Shown here: piece after piece, positions 35,437-45,183 of the stretch
How the letters are laid out: every line of letters starts with the position of its first letter
Numbering within the stretch: the stretch's first letter is position 1
DNA from: JAPPLB01 sp965206655
GTDB lineage: Bacteria; Acidobacteriota; Terriglobia; Bryobacterales; UBA6623
Assembly (NCBI GenBank): GCA_965206655.1
Contig: CBDBKC010000038.1
Span: forward strand, 62,001-126,000
Length of the DNA stretch: 64,000 nt
Direction: 5' to 3'
The notes under the pieces: model-generated
Databases searched by the model: none
Told to the model about the DNA's origin: nothing
What the model saw: only the letters and a program-made list of their open reading frames with translations
Program-made: the position numbers and the translations under genes

Positions 35437-37119
35437 ATGACTCTTAAGCACCCCACTCGTCGTAGCGTTCTACAGTCCATCGCCGCCGCGGCGGCATCCC
35501 TATGTCCACTCACCGCGGCGCAAACACAACAGAGGCCGGCCGGTCCCATCGAACTGCCCGCTACCCACAAAGCGGCCGTCAATCGCCGCCGCCGAATCGT
35601 TGTCCAATACGACGCCTTCAACAATCTCGGCATCGATTTCCGCGACTGGATCGACTTCCGCTTCGCCTACGCCGACGAGCCCGGCAGCCAGATCGACAGC
35701 CTGTGGTGGGACATCGGTGGCAATCCCGGCACGGCGGTCTATCCCAGCAAGATTCTTCCCGAGCACCGAGATCCAAAGCTGATGAAGTGGCGTAGCCAGG
35801 GTATCGACTGGGCCGCCGAACTCGTCACCGAGACCCGCGAACGCAAGCTCGAGGTCTTCTGGAACCATCGCATCAGTGAAGTCGAGGTGGCTCCCGAGGG
35901 TGGACTCGAGATGAATCGCATGAACCCCTGGAAGAAGGACCACCCTGATTGGACCCTCAAGACGTGGTGGTGGCAGGGGATGTGGAACCTAGCCGCGCCG
36001 GGCTTGCGCGAGTTCAAACTCAGCGTCCTACGCGAGCTCGCCGAAAACTACGAACTCGACGGCTTCCAGCTCGACTTCGCCCGCCACATGCCCGTCCTCG
36101 AACCCGGCCGGCAATGGGAACTACGCGACAACGTCACAACCTTCGTGCGGATGGTGCGCACGATGTTGCTCGACGTCGCGAAGAAGAAGGGACGCCCCAT
36201 CCTGCTCGCGGCGCGAGTGCCGCGCAATCTGGAAGGTTGCCGCGTCGACGGTTTCGACATCGAAGAATGGGCTCGCCAGAATTTGGTGGACATCCTCACC
36301 CTAGGATCACGCTCGGTCGAGGTGGATTTAGCAGGCTACCGGCGTGCCGTAGGCGGCAAGAACATCAAGCTCCAACCCTGCTTCGATGACCATCACACAA
36401 CGGACGGCTATCGCAACCCTCCGATCGAAGTCTTCCGAGGGGCCTTCGCCAACTGGTGGCAACAGGGTGCCGACAGCGTCATCACATTCAACTGGTCGAA
36501 CGCGCCGCCTGAACACTGCAAGCGGATCGGCGCCCATCCCGGCCCACTTTCCCAGCGTCAGGCCTACCAGGAAGCAGGCAGCCGGGAAACTCTAGCGGGC
36601 AAGGACAAAGTCTTCTTCGTCGAACGCCGCGGAGGTTACCCCTGGTCGACCGGCTACTTCAATCGCATTGACGACGCACGACTGCCGGTTCAACTCCCCA
36701 ACATCGGGCGCGCCGTTGAACTCGACATTGGGATCTCCGATGCGGTCAAGAACGGCCAATCCACGGCGCGCCTGCGGATCATCCTGTTTCAAACGCCGAG
36801 CCGCTGGGACGATCACATCAAACCCGGAGACACCTTCGAAGCCTCGTTCAACGGGAATCCCTTGAAGCTGATCGAACGCGATCCCGATTGGAAAGATCCC
36901 CAGATCTTCTCACCCCAGCCGCAGCGCACGTCGGGCGGAACCGGAATCTTCGAAGTCGACCCCGATCAGAAGCTAGTTAAATTGGAGTTTGAAATCGACC
37001 CCGGCTTCTGCCGCGTCGGCAAGAACCAGGTCGAGATCCGCATCGCCAAACGAGAGCCCTATCGCCCGCAATCCGAGATCTTTCTAGAGAAGCTGGAGGT
37101 TCACCTCAGGTACACCTGA
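35437..37119 (+). CDS. Tat-exported glycoside-hydrolase-like TIM-barrel protein
   Basis: The ATG at 35437 gives a Tat signal (MTLKHPTRRSVLQSIAAAAA); the open frame back to 35011 is not coding. The product is 560 residues. A putative (beta/alpha)8 region shows GIDWAAELVTETRERKLEVF, YELDGFQLDFARHMPVLEPG (an Asp at a strand end), RPILLAARVPRNLEGCRVDG, LVDILTLGSRSVEVDLAGYR and FANWWQQGADSVITFNWSNA. A C-terminal beta-sandwich of about 150 residues follows. I know such proteins from Planctomycetes and Acidobacteria as GH10-like or family-unassigned hydrolases. The substrate is unknown. Confidence 0.8.
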   Translation: MTLKHPTRRSVLQSIAAAAASLCPLTAAQTQQRPAGPIELPATHKAAVNRRRRIVVQYDAFNNLGIDFRDWIDFRFAYADEPGSQIDSLWWDIGGNPGTAVYPSKILPEHRDPKLMKWRSQGIDWAAELVTETRERKLEVFWNHRISEVEVAPEGGLEMNRMNPWKKDHPDWTLKTWWWQGMWNLAAPGLREFKLSVLRELAENYELDGFQLDFARHMPVLEPGRQWELRDNVTTFVRMVRTMLLDVAKKKGRPILLAARVPRNLEGCRVDGFDIEEWARQNLVDILTLGSRSVEVDLAGYRRAVGGKNIKLQPCFDDHHTTDGYRNPPIEVFRGAFANWWQQGADSVITFNWSNAPPEHCKRIGAHPGPLSQRQAYQEAGSRETLAGKDKVFFVERRGGYPWSTGYFNRIDDARLPVQLPNIGRAVELDIGISDAVKNGQSTARLRIILFQTPSRWDDHIKPGDTFEASFNGNPLKLIERDPDWKDPQIFSPQPQRTSGGTGIFEVDPDQKLVKLEFEIDPGFCRVGKNQVEIRIAKREPYRPQSEIFLEKLEVHLRYT

Positions 37120-37154
37120 AGTACCGCCACCCCACGAGGCTACGAACCTACGGC

Positions 37155-38207
37155 TCACAGGGACCGAGCTTCGATCATGCGCACGATGTCGTCCCGGTAC
37201 GCGAAGAGCGCCGGCGTGCCGCCGGTGTGGATGAAAACGATCGATTGATCCGGCGAGTACCGGCCGGCCCGCACGTGATCGATCAACCCGGCCAGCGCCT
37301 TTGCCGTGTAGCTCGGGTCCAGCAGAATGCCCTCGGTGCGAGCCAGCAGCGCCATAGCTTCCATGCACTCGGAGTTTGGGATCCCGTAGCCCTCTCCTAT
37401 GAACTCGCCATCCACCATGATCTCGTCGGGCGTCAATCGATTTGGCAGATCAATCAACTCTGCCGCCTCGTTTGCCAGTTGACACATGTCCTTCGGTTCG
37501 TCCCACGGCCAGCGGATCGGCAGCATGTTGAGCAGCGGTCCCTGCACTCCCAACGCTGCTTTGCCGAGCGCCAAGCCCGCCCCGGTTGAGCCCGCCGAGC
37601 AAACGTACGTCGCCGCGGGCGCAACCCCCTGCTCTTCGAGTTGCTCCACCAGTTCAGCCATGCACAGCGTGTAACTCACCGCCGCTTTGGCTCTCACCAC
37701 ATCTCGGTCCCAGTTGTAGACCTTGCGGCCCTGCGCGCGGAATCTCTCCGCCGCTTGCGCGATGAGATCATCCAGATCCGGACCGACGGGTGTGTCCACG
37801 ATTTCGTACGTCGCGCCCAGCAAGTGATCGAGCAGCAGGTTGCCTTGAATCTCGTCTCCGTGGCCCCCACGGCCGAGCACCAAATGGCAATCGAGGCCAA
37901 GCTTCGCGCACGAAGCGACGGTCTGGCGGCAGTTGTTCGACTGCACTCCCGCGCCCCACACGAGCATGTCCGCCCCCTGCGCCAGGGCGTCGCCCAATAG
38001 GAATTCATTGTGCCGTGTCTTGTTCCCGCCGAAGGCCAGCCCGGTGCAATCATCCCGTTTGATGAAGACCAACGGACCACCCAGAGACTTGGAAAACCGC
38101 GGCAACGGCTCGAGAGGCGTCGGCAAATGGGCAAGCCGAACACGGGGCAACCGTTCGGCGCGGTCGCGGATAGCTTGTGGACGAAGTAGTGTTTGGGAAG
38201 TAGGCAC
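37155..38207 (-). CDS. D-cysteine desulfhydrase/ACC deaminase-like PLP enzyme
   Basis: The 350-residue product is a fold-type II PLP enzyme. LPTPLEPLPRFSKSLGG, FIKRDDCTGLAFGGNKTRHN (PLP lysine in GGNK), GAGVQSNNCRQTVASCAKLG, YVCSAGSTGAGLALGKAALG and FIHTGGTPALFAYRDDI are the family landmarks. Relatives degrade D-cysteine to pyruvate, H2S and ammonia, or deaminate ACC. Where most members have RKLEF after GGNKT, this one has RHNEF. A paralogue is encoded at 44036-45103. The exact substrate is not determined. Confidence 0.92.
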   Translation of the reverse strand: MPTSQTLLRPQAIRDRAERLPRVRLAHLPTPLEPLPRFSKSLGGPLVFIKRDDCTGLAFGGNKTRHNEFLLGDALAQGADMLVWGAGVQSNNCRQTVASCAKLGLDCHLVLGRGGHGDEIQGNLLLDHLLGATYEIVDTPVGPDLDDLIAQAAERFRAQGRKVYNWDRDVVRAKAAVSYTLCMAELVEQLEEQGVAPAATYVCSAGSTGAGLALGKAALGVQGPLLNMLPIRWPWDEPKDMCQLANEAAELIDLPNRLTPDEIMVDGEFIGEGYGIPNSECMEAMALLARTEGILLDPSYTAKALAGLIDHVRAGRYSPDQSIVFIHTGGTPALFAYRDDIVRMIEARSL

Positions 38208-38321
38208 AGTTGGTTGCTCAACAGATAGTCAATCGTCTCGATTGTCGCGAATCGGGCGCTCACAATCAATCGCCGCCCGATGCTTTTTTCCGTTCTGTCT
38301 ACTGACTGCTAGCATCCCGCT

Positions 38322-39815
38322 TCAAGCAACGATCGCTTTAACCACCTTCGCCGGCTCAACCCCCGTCAGGCGCTTGTCAAGGCCCTGATGCCGGAACGTA
38401 AAGCGTTCGTGATCGATGCCGAATAGATGAAGCAAGGTCGCCTGAAAGTCTCGCACATGCACCGGATCACGGACGATGTTGTAAGAAAAATCGTCTGTCT
38501 CACCATGCACCACTCCACCCTTGACGCCCCCGCCCGCCATCCAAAGGCTGAAGCACCGCGGATGATGATCGCGGCCGTAGGTTTCGCTGGTAAGTTTGCC
38601 CTGGCAATAGACGGTGCGGCCAAACTCGCCGCTCCATATAACGACCGTCTCATCGAGCAGGCCGCGCTGTTTGAGATCTTGCACCAGGGCCCAACCACCC
38701 TGATCGACATCCTTGCACTGGCTGGGAAGAACCTGCGGCAACCGGCCGTGGACGTCCCAACCGCGATGGTAAATCTGCACGAAGCGGACATCGCGTTCGA
38801 CGAGGCGGCGGGCCATGAGACAGGTGTGGGCGAACGTGCCCGGTGACCGCACATCGTCGCCGTACATCTTGAGAGTGGATTCGGATTCCTTGCTGAGGTC
38901 CGTCAGCTCGGGGACGGACGATTGCATGCGGAAGGCCATCTCGTACTGCTCGATGCGGGCCAGCGTTTCGGGATCGCCGATCTCTTCATGGCGGAGACGG
39001 TTCATCTCGCCGAGCGAGTCGAGCATACGGCGGCGGATCTCGGCGGGGACACCGTCAGGATTGTTGATGTAGAGCACCGGATCCGCGCCGGAGCGCAGGG
39101 CGACGCCCGCGTACTCCGACGACAAGAAGCCGGAACTCCACAAGCGGGCCGATATGGCCTGGACGCCCGCCTTCGGGTGCGAGTGGCTGGCCCTGAGGAC
39201 GACGAACGTCGGGAGGTCGCGATTCATGCTGCCGAGTCCGTACGTGACCCACGTGCCGATACAGGGTCGCTCGGGAACCTGGCGTCCTGTTTGGATGAAC
39301 GTGATGGCGGGCTCGTGGTTGATGGCCTCGGTGTACATCGACCGAACGACCGCGAGGTCATCCGCCATGCGAGCCGTATACGGCAGCAGCTCCGAGACCC
39401 AGGTACCGCTCTGGCCGTGCTGGTTGAACGCGAACTTTGAGGGAACAATCGGGAAGCGCTCCTGCCCCGACGTCATCGTCGTCAGCCGCTGCCCTTTTCG
39501 AATCGAATCCGGAAGGTCCTTGTCATACCAGTCGTTCATCGCGGGCTTGTAGTCGAACGTCTCCATCTGCGGCGGCGCCCCGACCATATGGAGATAGATC
39601 GCCCGCTTCGCCTTCGGGGCGAAGTGCGGCAAACTCGGCAGACCACCGGTTGTATCGTGACGAGGAGTCGCCGCCCCGCCGGCGTTCTCGCTGATCAAGC
39701 TCGCCAACGCAGCCGCGCCCAAGCCGCGCGCTCCCCGCGAAAAAAACTGCCGCCGCGTCTCGACCCGCATCGCTTCGTCGTAAAGGCTCGCGGGGTACAT
39801 TCGTCGATCGCTCAT
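38322..39815 (-). CDS. DUF1501 domain protein, Tat-exported
   Basis: A 497-residue protein with an N-terminal Tat-like signal (VETRRQFFSRGARGLGAAAL) and the alkaline-phosphatase/sulfatase-related DUF1501 fold: FAPKAKRAIYLHMVGAPPQM, IVPSKFAFNQHGQSGTWVSE, NHEPAITFIQTGRQVPERPC, RRLVERDVRFVQIYHRGWDV and TVVIWSGEFGRTVYCQG. These proteins are nearly always paired with PSCyt1/DUF1549/DUF1553 proteins, as here, where the ATG overlaps the preceding stop by four bases. The pair is abundant in Planctomycetes and Acidobacteria, and its function is not established. Confidence 0.95.
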   Translation of the reverse strand: MSDRRMYPASLYDEAMRVETRRQFFSRGARGLGAAALASLISENAGGAATPRHDTTGGLPSLPHFAPKAKRAIYLHMVGAPPQMETFDYKPAMNDWYDKDLPDSIRKGQRLTTMTSGQERFPIVPSKFAFNQHGQSGTWVSELLPYTARMADDLAVVRSMYTEAINHEPAITFIQTGRQVPERPCIGTWVTYGLGSMNRDLPTFVVLRASHSHPKAGVQAISARLWSSGFLSSEYAGVALRSGADPVLYINNPDGVPAEIRRRMLDSLGEMNRLRHEEIGDPETLARIEQYEMAFRMQSSVPELTDLSKESESTLKMYGDDVRSPGTFAHTCLMARRLVERDVRFVQIYHRGWDVHGRLPQVLPSQCKDVDQGGWALVQDLKQRGLLDETVVIWSGEFGRTVYCQGKLTSETYGRDHHPRCFSLWMAGGGVKGGVVHGETDDFSYNIVRDPVHVRDFQATLLHLFGIDHERFTFRHQGLDKRLTGVEPAKVVKAIVA

Positions 39816-42800
39816 TTGTTTAGCACCTCGTCGAGATTCATAAGCTGATTCGCCAGCATCGTGAGCGCCGCCGACTCGGCCTTCGGCAGCCCCGCATCCG
39901 GTTCGGAATCCCCTACTGACAGCGCCTTTCCGGCAGCGTCCGGATTCGAATCGTAGTAGTGCAGGTAGTCTTTGTAGGCACTCCGCGCTATCTCCCGCTC
40001 TTTCTCCGACAGCCCCCTCACGAGCAGTCGCTCCGACATGTAGTCAAGCTGCCCATCCAAATGCTTCGAAACACGAACCGCATTCGCCGCCAAGTGCCGT
40101 GCTGCTTCGAAAAACTGCGTCCCGTTCAGCGTCAGCAGCGCCTGTAAAGGCGTATTCGTTCGCTCCCGCCGTACACTGCAGAACTCGCGCGTCGGCGCAT
40201 TAAACGTCACCATCGACGGCGGAGGCGCTGCTCGCTTCCAGAACGTATACATGCTGCGGCGATACAGGTTCTCCCCTTCGTCCTGCTCGTAGAAGCGGGT
40301 ATTGCTGCCATTCATCGCAACCGCTTCCCACACACCTTCAGGATGATAGGGCTTCACGCTCGGCCCGCCAATCCGCTTCGACAGCAGACCGCTCGTCACC
40401 AAGGCATAGTCCCGAACCATCTCGCCATCCATGCGAAAACGCGGCCCTCGCGACAGCAACCGGTTTTCGGCATCCCGCGCCAGCTTCACGTCTGTCACGG
40501 CGGCTGACTGCCGATAGGTCGCCGAAGTCAGTATCAACCGAAACATGTGCTTCATGTCCCAATCGGACTCACGAAACTCCACGGCCAGCCAATCCAGTAA
40601 TTCGGGATGCGAGGGCGCTTCGCCTTGCGACCCAAAGTCTTCGGCCGTCTTCACCAGCCCGGTCCCAAAAACTTCCTGCCAAAATCGATTGACAGTCACG
40701 CGGCTTGTCAACGGATTCGAATCATCCACAAGCCACTTCGCTAGCCCAAGCCGATTCCTCGGGAACGAGTCGGGCATCGGCGGCAATACTCCAGGCGTCG
40801 CCGGACCCACCTCCTCCCGCCGCTGATCGTACATGCCGCGATAAAGGACGTGCGCCATGGGGTCCGAGTCGTCCTTCTCCTTCATCACATGCGTTACGGC
40901 GCTTCGCAACAAAATCGCACGCTGCTCATCCTGAAGGGCGGCCAGCGTTGAGCTCACTTCGCGATAAGGGCGGTTGTGACGTACGAGGTAGTAGAATTCA
41001 AGCGCCTCTTGTTCTTCCGTGGAGAGATCTTTCGGCCCTTTCTTCCTCGCCGAACCAAGAGCATCCCAGCGAGCCAGCAACTCCGCCTCCGGCTCGGTAA
41101 CGGCCCGGCCCAGAATGCGGAAGTCTCGAATCGTCCCGTCGAGAAATCCGCTCTTGTCGCCGTCCTCACGGTCAGCCGCGCCAAGAAACAACGGCGCGTC
41201 CGTCTCCGTCGAGCCTTTGAGCGTCGGCGTCGCCCGGCCCGTGTTTTCAGCCGGCAAACGTTTCCCATCGAGATACAGGATCAATCCGCCTCGCTGCCTT
41301 TTTCCGTCGTACGTCGCCACAAGATGATGCCACTGCTCCGCCTTGACCAGACGGTCGCCGGTCGCCTTGCGTCCAATCGTCCAGCCATCTGTTACCGTCA
41401 GCGAAATGCTGGGGAGCCCCTCGGAGAGATCCAACTTCCAGCCACGATTGTCGTCATGGGGATCCGCCTGACTTGCGATCACGCGGCTCTTCCCACCCTC
41501 GTTCAACCGCAGCATCACCGAGACGGTGAACGGTTCATCCGCCGAGAACGCCGGGAACCGGGGAACCTCCGCGAACCCCTTCTCGGCCAACTCCAATTCC
41601 GACCGTGTCACCGAAACACCATCAGCCAATTTCAGCGACGCGCTGGTCGAACCCATCCGAACTTTGGCCCGCTTGCCCAACTCCAATGACAGCCTCTCCG
41701 ACGCGTCAAACCGCTTCACATCAATAGCGTTCTTCTTACGCGACTTCAACCACGCCGCGAAATCGGCCCCAGCGGCAGCCCGAGCCCGTACTAGTGCCTC
41801 ACGCGCTCGTGGTTCTTCGGTCCGCAGCGCTTCCCAGCGGCCCTCCTCATCCGGCGGAGGCAATATCAACGCCGGCGGCGTGTCGTAATAATTCAGATCC
41901 ATCGCCTGCTGCGTCGTGTTTCGGAAGAACGCGGCCATCGAGTAAAAGTCCCGCTGCGCGATCGGATCAAACTTGTGGTCGTGACACGTCGCGCACCCCA
42001 CGGTCAGTCCCAGCCAGACCGTGCTCGTGGTGTCGACGCGGTCTTTGGCGTAGATCACGAGGACTTCCTCTTTGATCGACCCGCCTTCACTCGTAGTGAT
42101 GTTGCAGCGATTGAATCCGGTCGCGACTACCTGTTCCTTCGTCGCGTTCGGCAACAGATCGCCCGCAATCTGCTCGACCGTGAAATCATCGAACGGCTGA
42201 TTGCGATTGAAAGCACGAATCACCCAATCGCGGTACGGCCACATCTCGCGATAGTTGTCGTGATGCAGGCCATGCGTATCCGCATATCGGGCGGCGTCGA
42301 GCCAGTAGCGCGCACGGTGCTCGCCGTATGCCTCCGACGCCAGCAGGCGATCGACAAGCTTCTCGTAGGCGTCCGGCGAATCATCATTGAGAAACGTCTC
42401 GACCTGCTCGGGACTCGGCGGCAACCCAGTCACATCGAGAGCGACCCGGCGCGCGATCGTCCGGCGGTCTGCCTCGGGCGCGGGCTCCAAGCCCTCGGCC
42501 TTGAGCTTCGCCAGCACAAACCGGTCGATCGGGTTTCTGACCCAGGCCGCGTTCTCGACTCGCGGCGACTCCGGACGGCTCGGTGCCGTGAAGGCCCAAT
42601 GCTCCTCCCAATTCGCGCCCTGCTCGATCCATTCCCGAATCGCGCCGATCTGCTCTTCCGTCAACGTCTTGTGAGAATGCTCCGGCGGCATGCGCCGCAC
42701 GGTGTCCTCGTGAGTGATCCGCTGATAGATCAGACTTTTTTCCGGGTCGCCCGGCACGATCGGAACACCCGTCGCGCGCTTACCAAACGCACCGTCCCGG

Positions 42801-42982
42801 ATATCCAGCCGCAAATCCATCATCCGTGTCGCGGGATCAGGACCGTGACATTGGAAACAAGCATTCGACAACACCGGCCGCACCTGCCGTTGGAAATCGA
42901 TCGGGGCGGCTGCACCGCCGGCGACGCCAAGCAACGAGCAAGTGGCCACAAGAACGAGGGGCACTACCGGCCGCCGGTCCAT
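39812..42982 (-). CDS. PSCyt1-DUF1549-LamG-DUF1553 (PSD1) protein, exported
   Basis: I use the ATG at 42982, which begins a signal peptide (MDRRPVVPLVLVATCSLLGV); the frame extends to 43039. The 1056-residue product has a planctomycete-type cytochrome c domain with heme motif SNACFQCHGPDPATR near residue 40. A DUF1549 domain follows with a second CxxCH, TVGCATCHDHKFDPIAQRDF. A LamG/concanavalin-like insertion comes next (SLKLADGVSVTRSELELAEK, LILYLDGKRLPAENTGRATP, SGFLDGTIRDFRILGRAVTE). The DUF1553 domain is last (LTSRVTVNRFWQEVFGTGLV, FRLILTSATYRQSAAVTDVK). It is coupled to the DUF1501 gene by ATGA overlap. Probably surface or periplasmic and heme-bound; the role is unknown. Confidence 0.95.
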   Translation of the reverse strand: MDRRPVVPLVLVATCSLLGVAGGAAAPIDFQRQVRPVLSNACFQCHGPDPATRMMDLRLDIRDGAFGKRATGVPIVPGDPEKSLIYQRITHEDTVRRMPPEHSHKTLTEEQIGAIREWIEQGANWEEHWAFTAPSRPESPRVENAAWVRNPIDRFVLAKLKAEGLEPAPEADRRTIARRVALDVTGLPPSPEQVETFLNDDSPDAYEKLVDRLLASEAYGEHRARYWLDAARYADTHGLHHDNYREMWPYRDWVIRAFNRNQPFDDFTVEQIAGDLLPNATKEQVVATGFNRCNITTSEGGSIKEEVLVIYAKDRVDTTSTVWLGLTVGCATCHDHKFDPIAQRDFYSMAAFFRNTTQQAMDLNYYDTPPALILPPPDEEGRWEALRTEEPRAREALVRARAAAGADFAAWLKSRKKNAIDVKRFDASERLSLELGKRAKVRMGSTSASLKLADGVSVTRSELELAEKGFAEVPRFPAFSADEPFTVSVMLRLNEGGKSRVIASQADPHDDNRGWKLDLSEGLPSISLTVTDGWTIGRKATGDRLVKAEQWHHLVATYDGKRQRGGLILYLDGKRLPAENTGRATPTLKGSTETDAPLFLGAADREDGDKSGFLDGTIRDFRILGRAVTEPEAELLARWDALGSARKKGPKDLSTEEQEALEFYYLVRHNRPYREVSSTLAALQDEQRAILLRSAVTHVMKEKDDSDPMAHVLYRGMYDQRREEVGPATPGVLPPMPDSFPRNRLGLAKWLVDDSNPLTSRVTVNRFWQEVFGTGLVKTAEDFGSQGEAPSHPELLDWLAVEFRESDWDMKHMFRLILTSATYRQSAAVTDVKLARDAENRLLSRGPRFRMDGEMVRDYALVTSGLLSKRIGGPSVKPYHPEGVWEAVAMNGSNTRFYEQDEGENLYRRSMYTFWKRAAPPPSMVTFNAPTREFCSVRRERTNTPLQALLTLNGTQFFEAARHLAANAVRVSKHLDGQLDYMSERLLVRGLSEKEREIARSAYKDYLHYYDSNPDAAGKALSVGDSEPDAGLPKAESAALTMLANQLMNLDEVLNK

Positions 42983-43083
42983 AACCTCATGAAGGAACGT
43001 GCCAATCCGCTGAAGCCCAAGCAAACCCATGCCTTGCATTGTCTACATTCTAGCCCTGCTTCGTCCTGCTATGGTGACGCTCG

Positions 43084-43713
43084 CTAGCGAGACACGGGAA
43101 GAATCAACTTCATTGCATTCTCGGCCGAACCGTACTCAACAACAACGGACTCGGCACTCTTCCAATACTTCCGTTCCACGGGAAAGTAGAGATAGCCGGC
43201 GCGAGGCCCACTCGCCGCTGCCGCCGGTAGCCCGTGGAGAAACAACGCCGCGGTCATCGCAGCTTCGTAGAGGCCGGCATGCTCCCCCTTATGGGTGTTC
43301 CCTCCGAGTCGAATAGGGCTATCCCGAGACCTCCCATGTACGAACTCGAAGACGGCATCCTCAGGCGTTACAGCCGACACCGGACGTTGCCCGGACATGA
43401 AGCGGAAGGCCTGCAAATCAACCGCCACGGATTTCTCATCCGAGGGATAGAATCCGACTTCAACCACGGTGAAGTCTTTGCTGAAACGCAGTAGGCGCTC
43501 GTTGGGAAAAAGCCGGTCCTTGAATACCTTCCGAACCTCTTTTCGAGGAACCAGCCTCGCCCCTAGCGCAACGTCGCCATTGGCCACGTTCGCCGCGTAG
43601 TCGAACGGATCCGCGAGCAGTGCTGGGCCCGCCGAATCGCTTGACAGCAAGGGCAGGCTCAAGCAAAGCAGCACGCCCAATGGAACAGCAAGGTCAATAA
43701 ATAGACGTCGCAT
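43084..43713 (-). CDS. exported protein of unknown function
   Basis: A 209-residue protein with a signal peptide (MRRLFIDLAVPLGVLLCLSL). The mature part is mixed alpha/beta: RKVFKDRLFPNERLLRFSKD, FTVVEVGFYPSDEKSVAVDL, AFRFMSGQRPVSAVTPEDAV and AGYLYFPVERKYWKSAESVV. I do not recognise the family. It lies about 100 bases upstream of the PSD1 gene on the same strand. Confidence 0.7.
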   Translation of the reverse strand: MRRLFIDLAVPLGVLLCLSLPLLSSDSAGPALLADPFDYAANVANGDVALGARLVPRKEVRKVFKDRLFPNERLLRFSKDFTVVEVGFYPSDEKSVAVDLQAFRFMSGQRPVSAVTPEDAVFEFVHGRSRDSPIRLGGNTHKGEHAGLYEAAMTAALFLHGLPAAAASGPRAGYLYFPVERKYWKSAESVVVEYGSAENAMKLILPVSR

Positions 43714-44035
43714 GGCGTGTTTCCTTCCAGCAGAATCAACAAGGCACTCCCGCCGAGGAGTTTAGCGCTCTTTCGCCCCAAACGAAACTGACTGGGGCAC
43801 TCTAGCGTAGGATAGAGGACACAGCATCTTTGACCCGAGCGCTCGTACGGCCGCGCTGGTGCGCCTTTTCCTTGGAGTAGCTGCATCGCCCGGATCAGCG
43901 AACAAATCTTTCTCAAGCTCCGTGTGGCGCGGGGCTGTGCCGGGTCGCGCTCTGTGCGACCTCCGAGATCCGCCGAAGGTCGATGTAGGTCCTCTGCTTC
44001 TCGCAAAGGGCCAGAGACCCTAAGTAAAGAGCATC
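43714..44035. other. divergent intergenic region, no gene seen
   Basis: These 322 bases lie between a minus-strand exported protein and the plus-strand PLP enzyme. The open frames present are shadows with no family resemblance. I find no strong promoter pair or hairpin. Confidence 0.45.
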
Positions 44036-45103
44036 ATGCCTAGCCCCGAACTTCTTACCTCTTCGCCTCTGGGACGCCTGAACGAACTACCACGTGCGCG
44101 ACTCGGCCATGCACCGACACCACTCGAACTCATGCCGCGCCTAGCCGAGCGGTTAGGCATCAGACAGGCCTGGGTGAAACGCGACGATTGCACGGGGCTG
44201 GCCTTCGGCGGCAACAAAGTGCGCCAGTTGGAGTTCTATTTGGGCCAGGCGCAATCCGAAGGCGCCGACACGATCCTGATTACCGGCGCCGTGCAGTCGA
44301 ACTTCGTCCGGCTGGCCGCCGCCGCGTCCTGCCAACTCGGCATGGAGTGCCACATCCAGCTCGAAGAGCGGGTGCCGAAGTCCGACCCCGTCTACCGTAA
44401 TTCCGGAAACGTTCTCTTGGACAAGATCCTCGGCGCCACTCTCTATTCCTATCCGCAAGGAGAAGACGAAGAGGGGGCTGACCGGCGCCTTCAAGAAATT
44501 GCATCCGGCCTCAAAGAGAAGGGACGTCGTCCCTACGTCATTCCTCTCGGCCCCGGCCACAAACCGCTTGGCGCGCTCGGCTACGTCGTCGCCGCGGCCG
44601 AACTGCTTGCTCAAATCGAGGACCAAGAGATCAGGGTCGACGAGATTTTCGTACCCTCGGGAAGTGGGGCCACTCACGCCGGCCTATTGACGGGCCTTCG
44701 AGCCCTTGATTGCTCGATTCCTGTCACCGGAGTCTGCGTGCGCAGGAATGCCGCCGCCCAGACCGAGCGCATCAAGGCCCACTGCTCTGATATTGCCCAG
44801 ATGCTGGAGATCCCGCCCGTCGTCACCGACGACGACGTACGCCTGACCGACGACTTCCTGGCACCCGGCTACGGACAACTCGGCGACGTGGCCGTCGAGG
44901 CAATCACGCTTTCCGCCCGCAGCGAGGGACTGATCCTCGACCCGGTGTACTCAGCCAAGACCATGGCCGGCTTCATTCACGGCGCACGCAGCGGAGACCA
45001 GCAACAGTCGCTCCTCTTCGTTCATACCGGAGGTACGCCGGCCGTCTTCGCCTACGGTTCCGAACTGGCCAGCCGCGCAAGCAAGCATCCAAACGCTGGA
45101 TGA
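44036..45103 (+). CDS. D-cysteine desulfhydrase/ACC deaminase-like PLP enzyme (second paralogue)
   Basis: A 355-residue fold-type II PLP enzyme: LGHAPTPLELMPRLAERLGI, WVKRDDCTGLAFGGNKVRQL (PLP lysine), TGAVQSNFVRLAAAASCQLG, GATHAGLLTGLRALDCSIPV and FVHTGGTPAVFAYGSELA. It is more canonical than the paralogue at 37155-38207 after GGNK (VRQLEF) and lies on the opposite strand. The two flank the DUF1501/PSD1 pair. Expected products are pyruvate or another 2-keto acid plus ammonia, with or without sulfide. Confidence 0.93.
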   Translation: MPSPELLTSSPLGRLNELPRARLGHAPTPLELMPRLAERLGIRQAWVKRDDCTGLAFGGNKVRQLEFYLGQAQSEGADTILITGAVQSNFVRLAAAASCQLGMECHIQLEERVPKSDPVYRNSGNVLLDKILGATLYSYPQGEDEEGADRRLQEIASGLKEKGRRPYVIPLGPGHKPLGALGYVVAAAELLAQIEDQEIRVDEIFVPSGSGATHAGLLTGLRALDCSIPVTGVCVRRNAAAQTERIKAHCSDIAQMLEIPPVVTDDDVRLTDDFLAPGYGQLGDVAVEAITLSARSEGLILDPVYSAKTMAGFIHGARSGDQQQSLLFVHTGGTPAVFAYGSELASRASKHPNAG

Positions 45104-45183
45104 GATCTGAGTTGATTCCCGTCTGTAGGTTTTGTTGTTAGAAAGAACGCCGTGGGCCCAAGGGGGGCAGCACACTCCCCTCG

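Noticed and set aside
42387..42674. plus-strand frames opposite the PSD1 gene and similar long antisense frames elsewhere
   Set aside because: High-GC shadows of strongly supported genes; none carries a recognisable domain or start signal.
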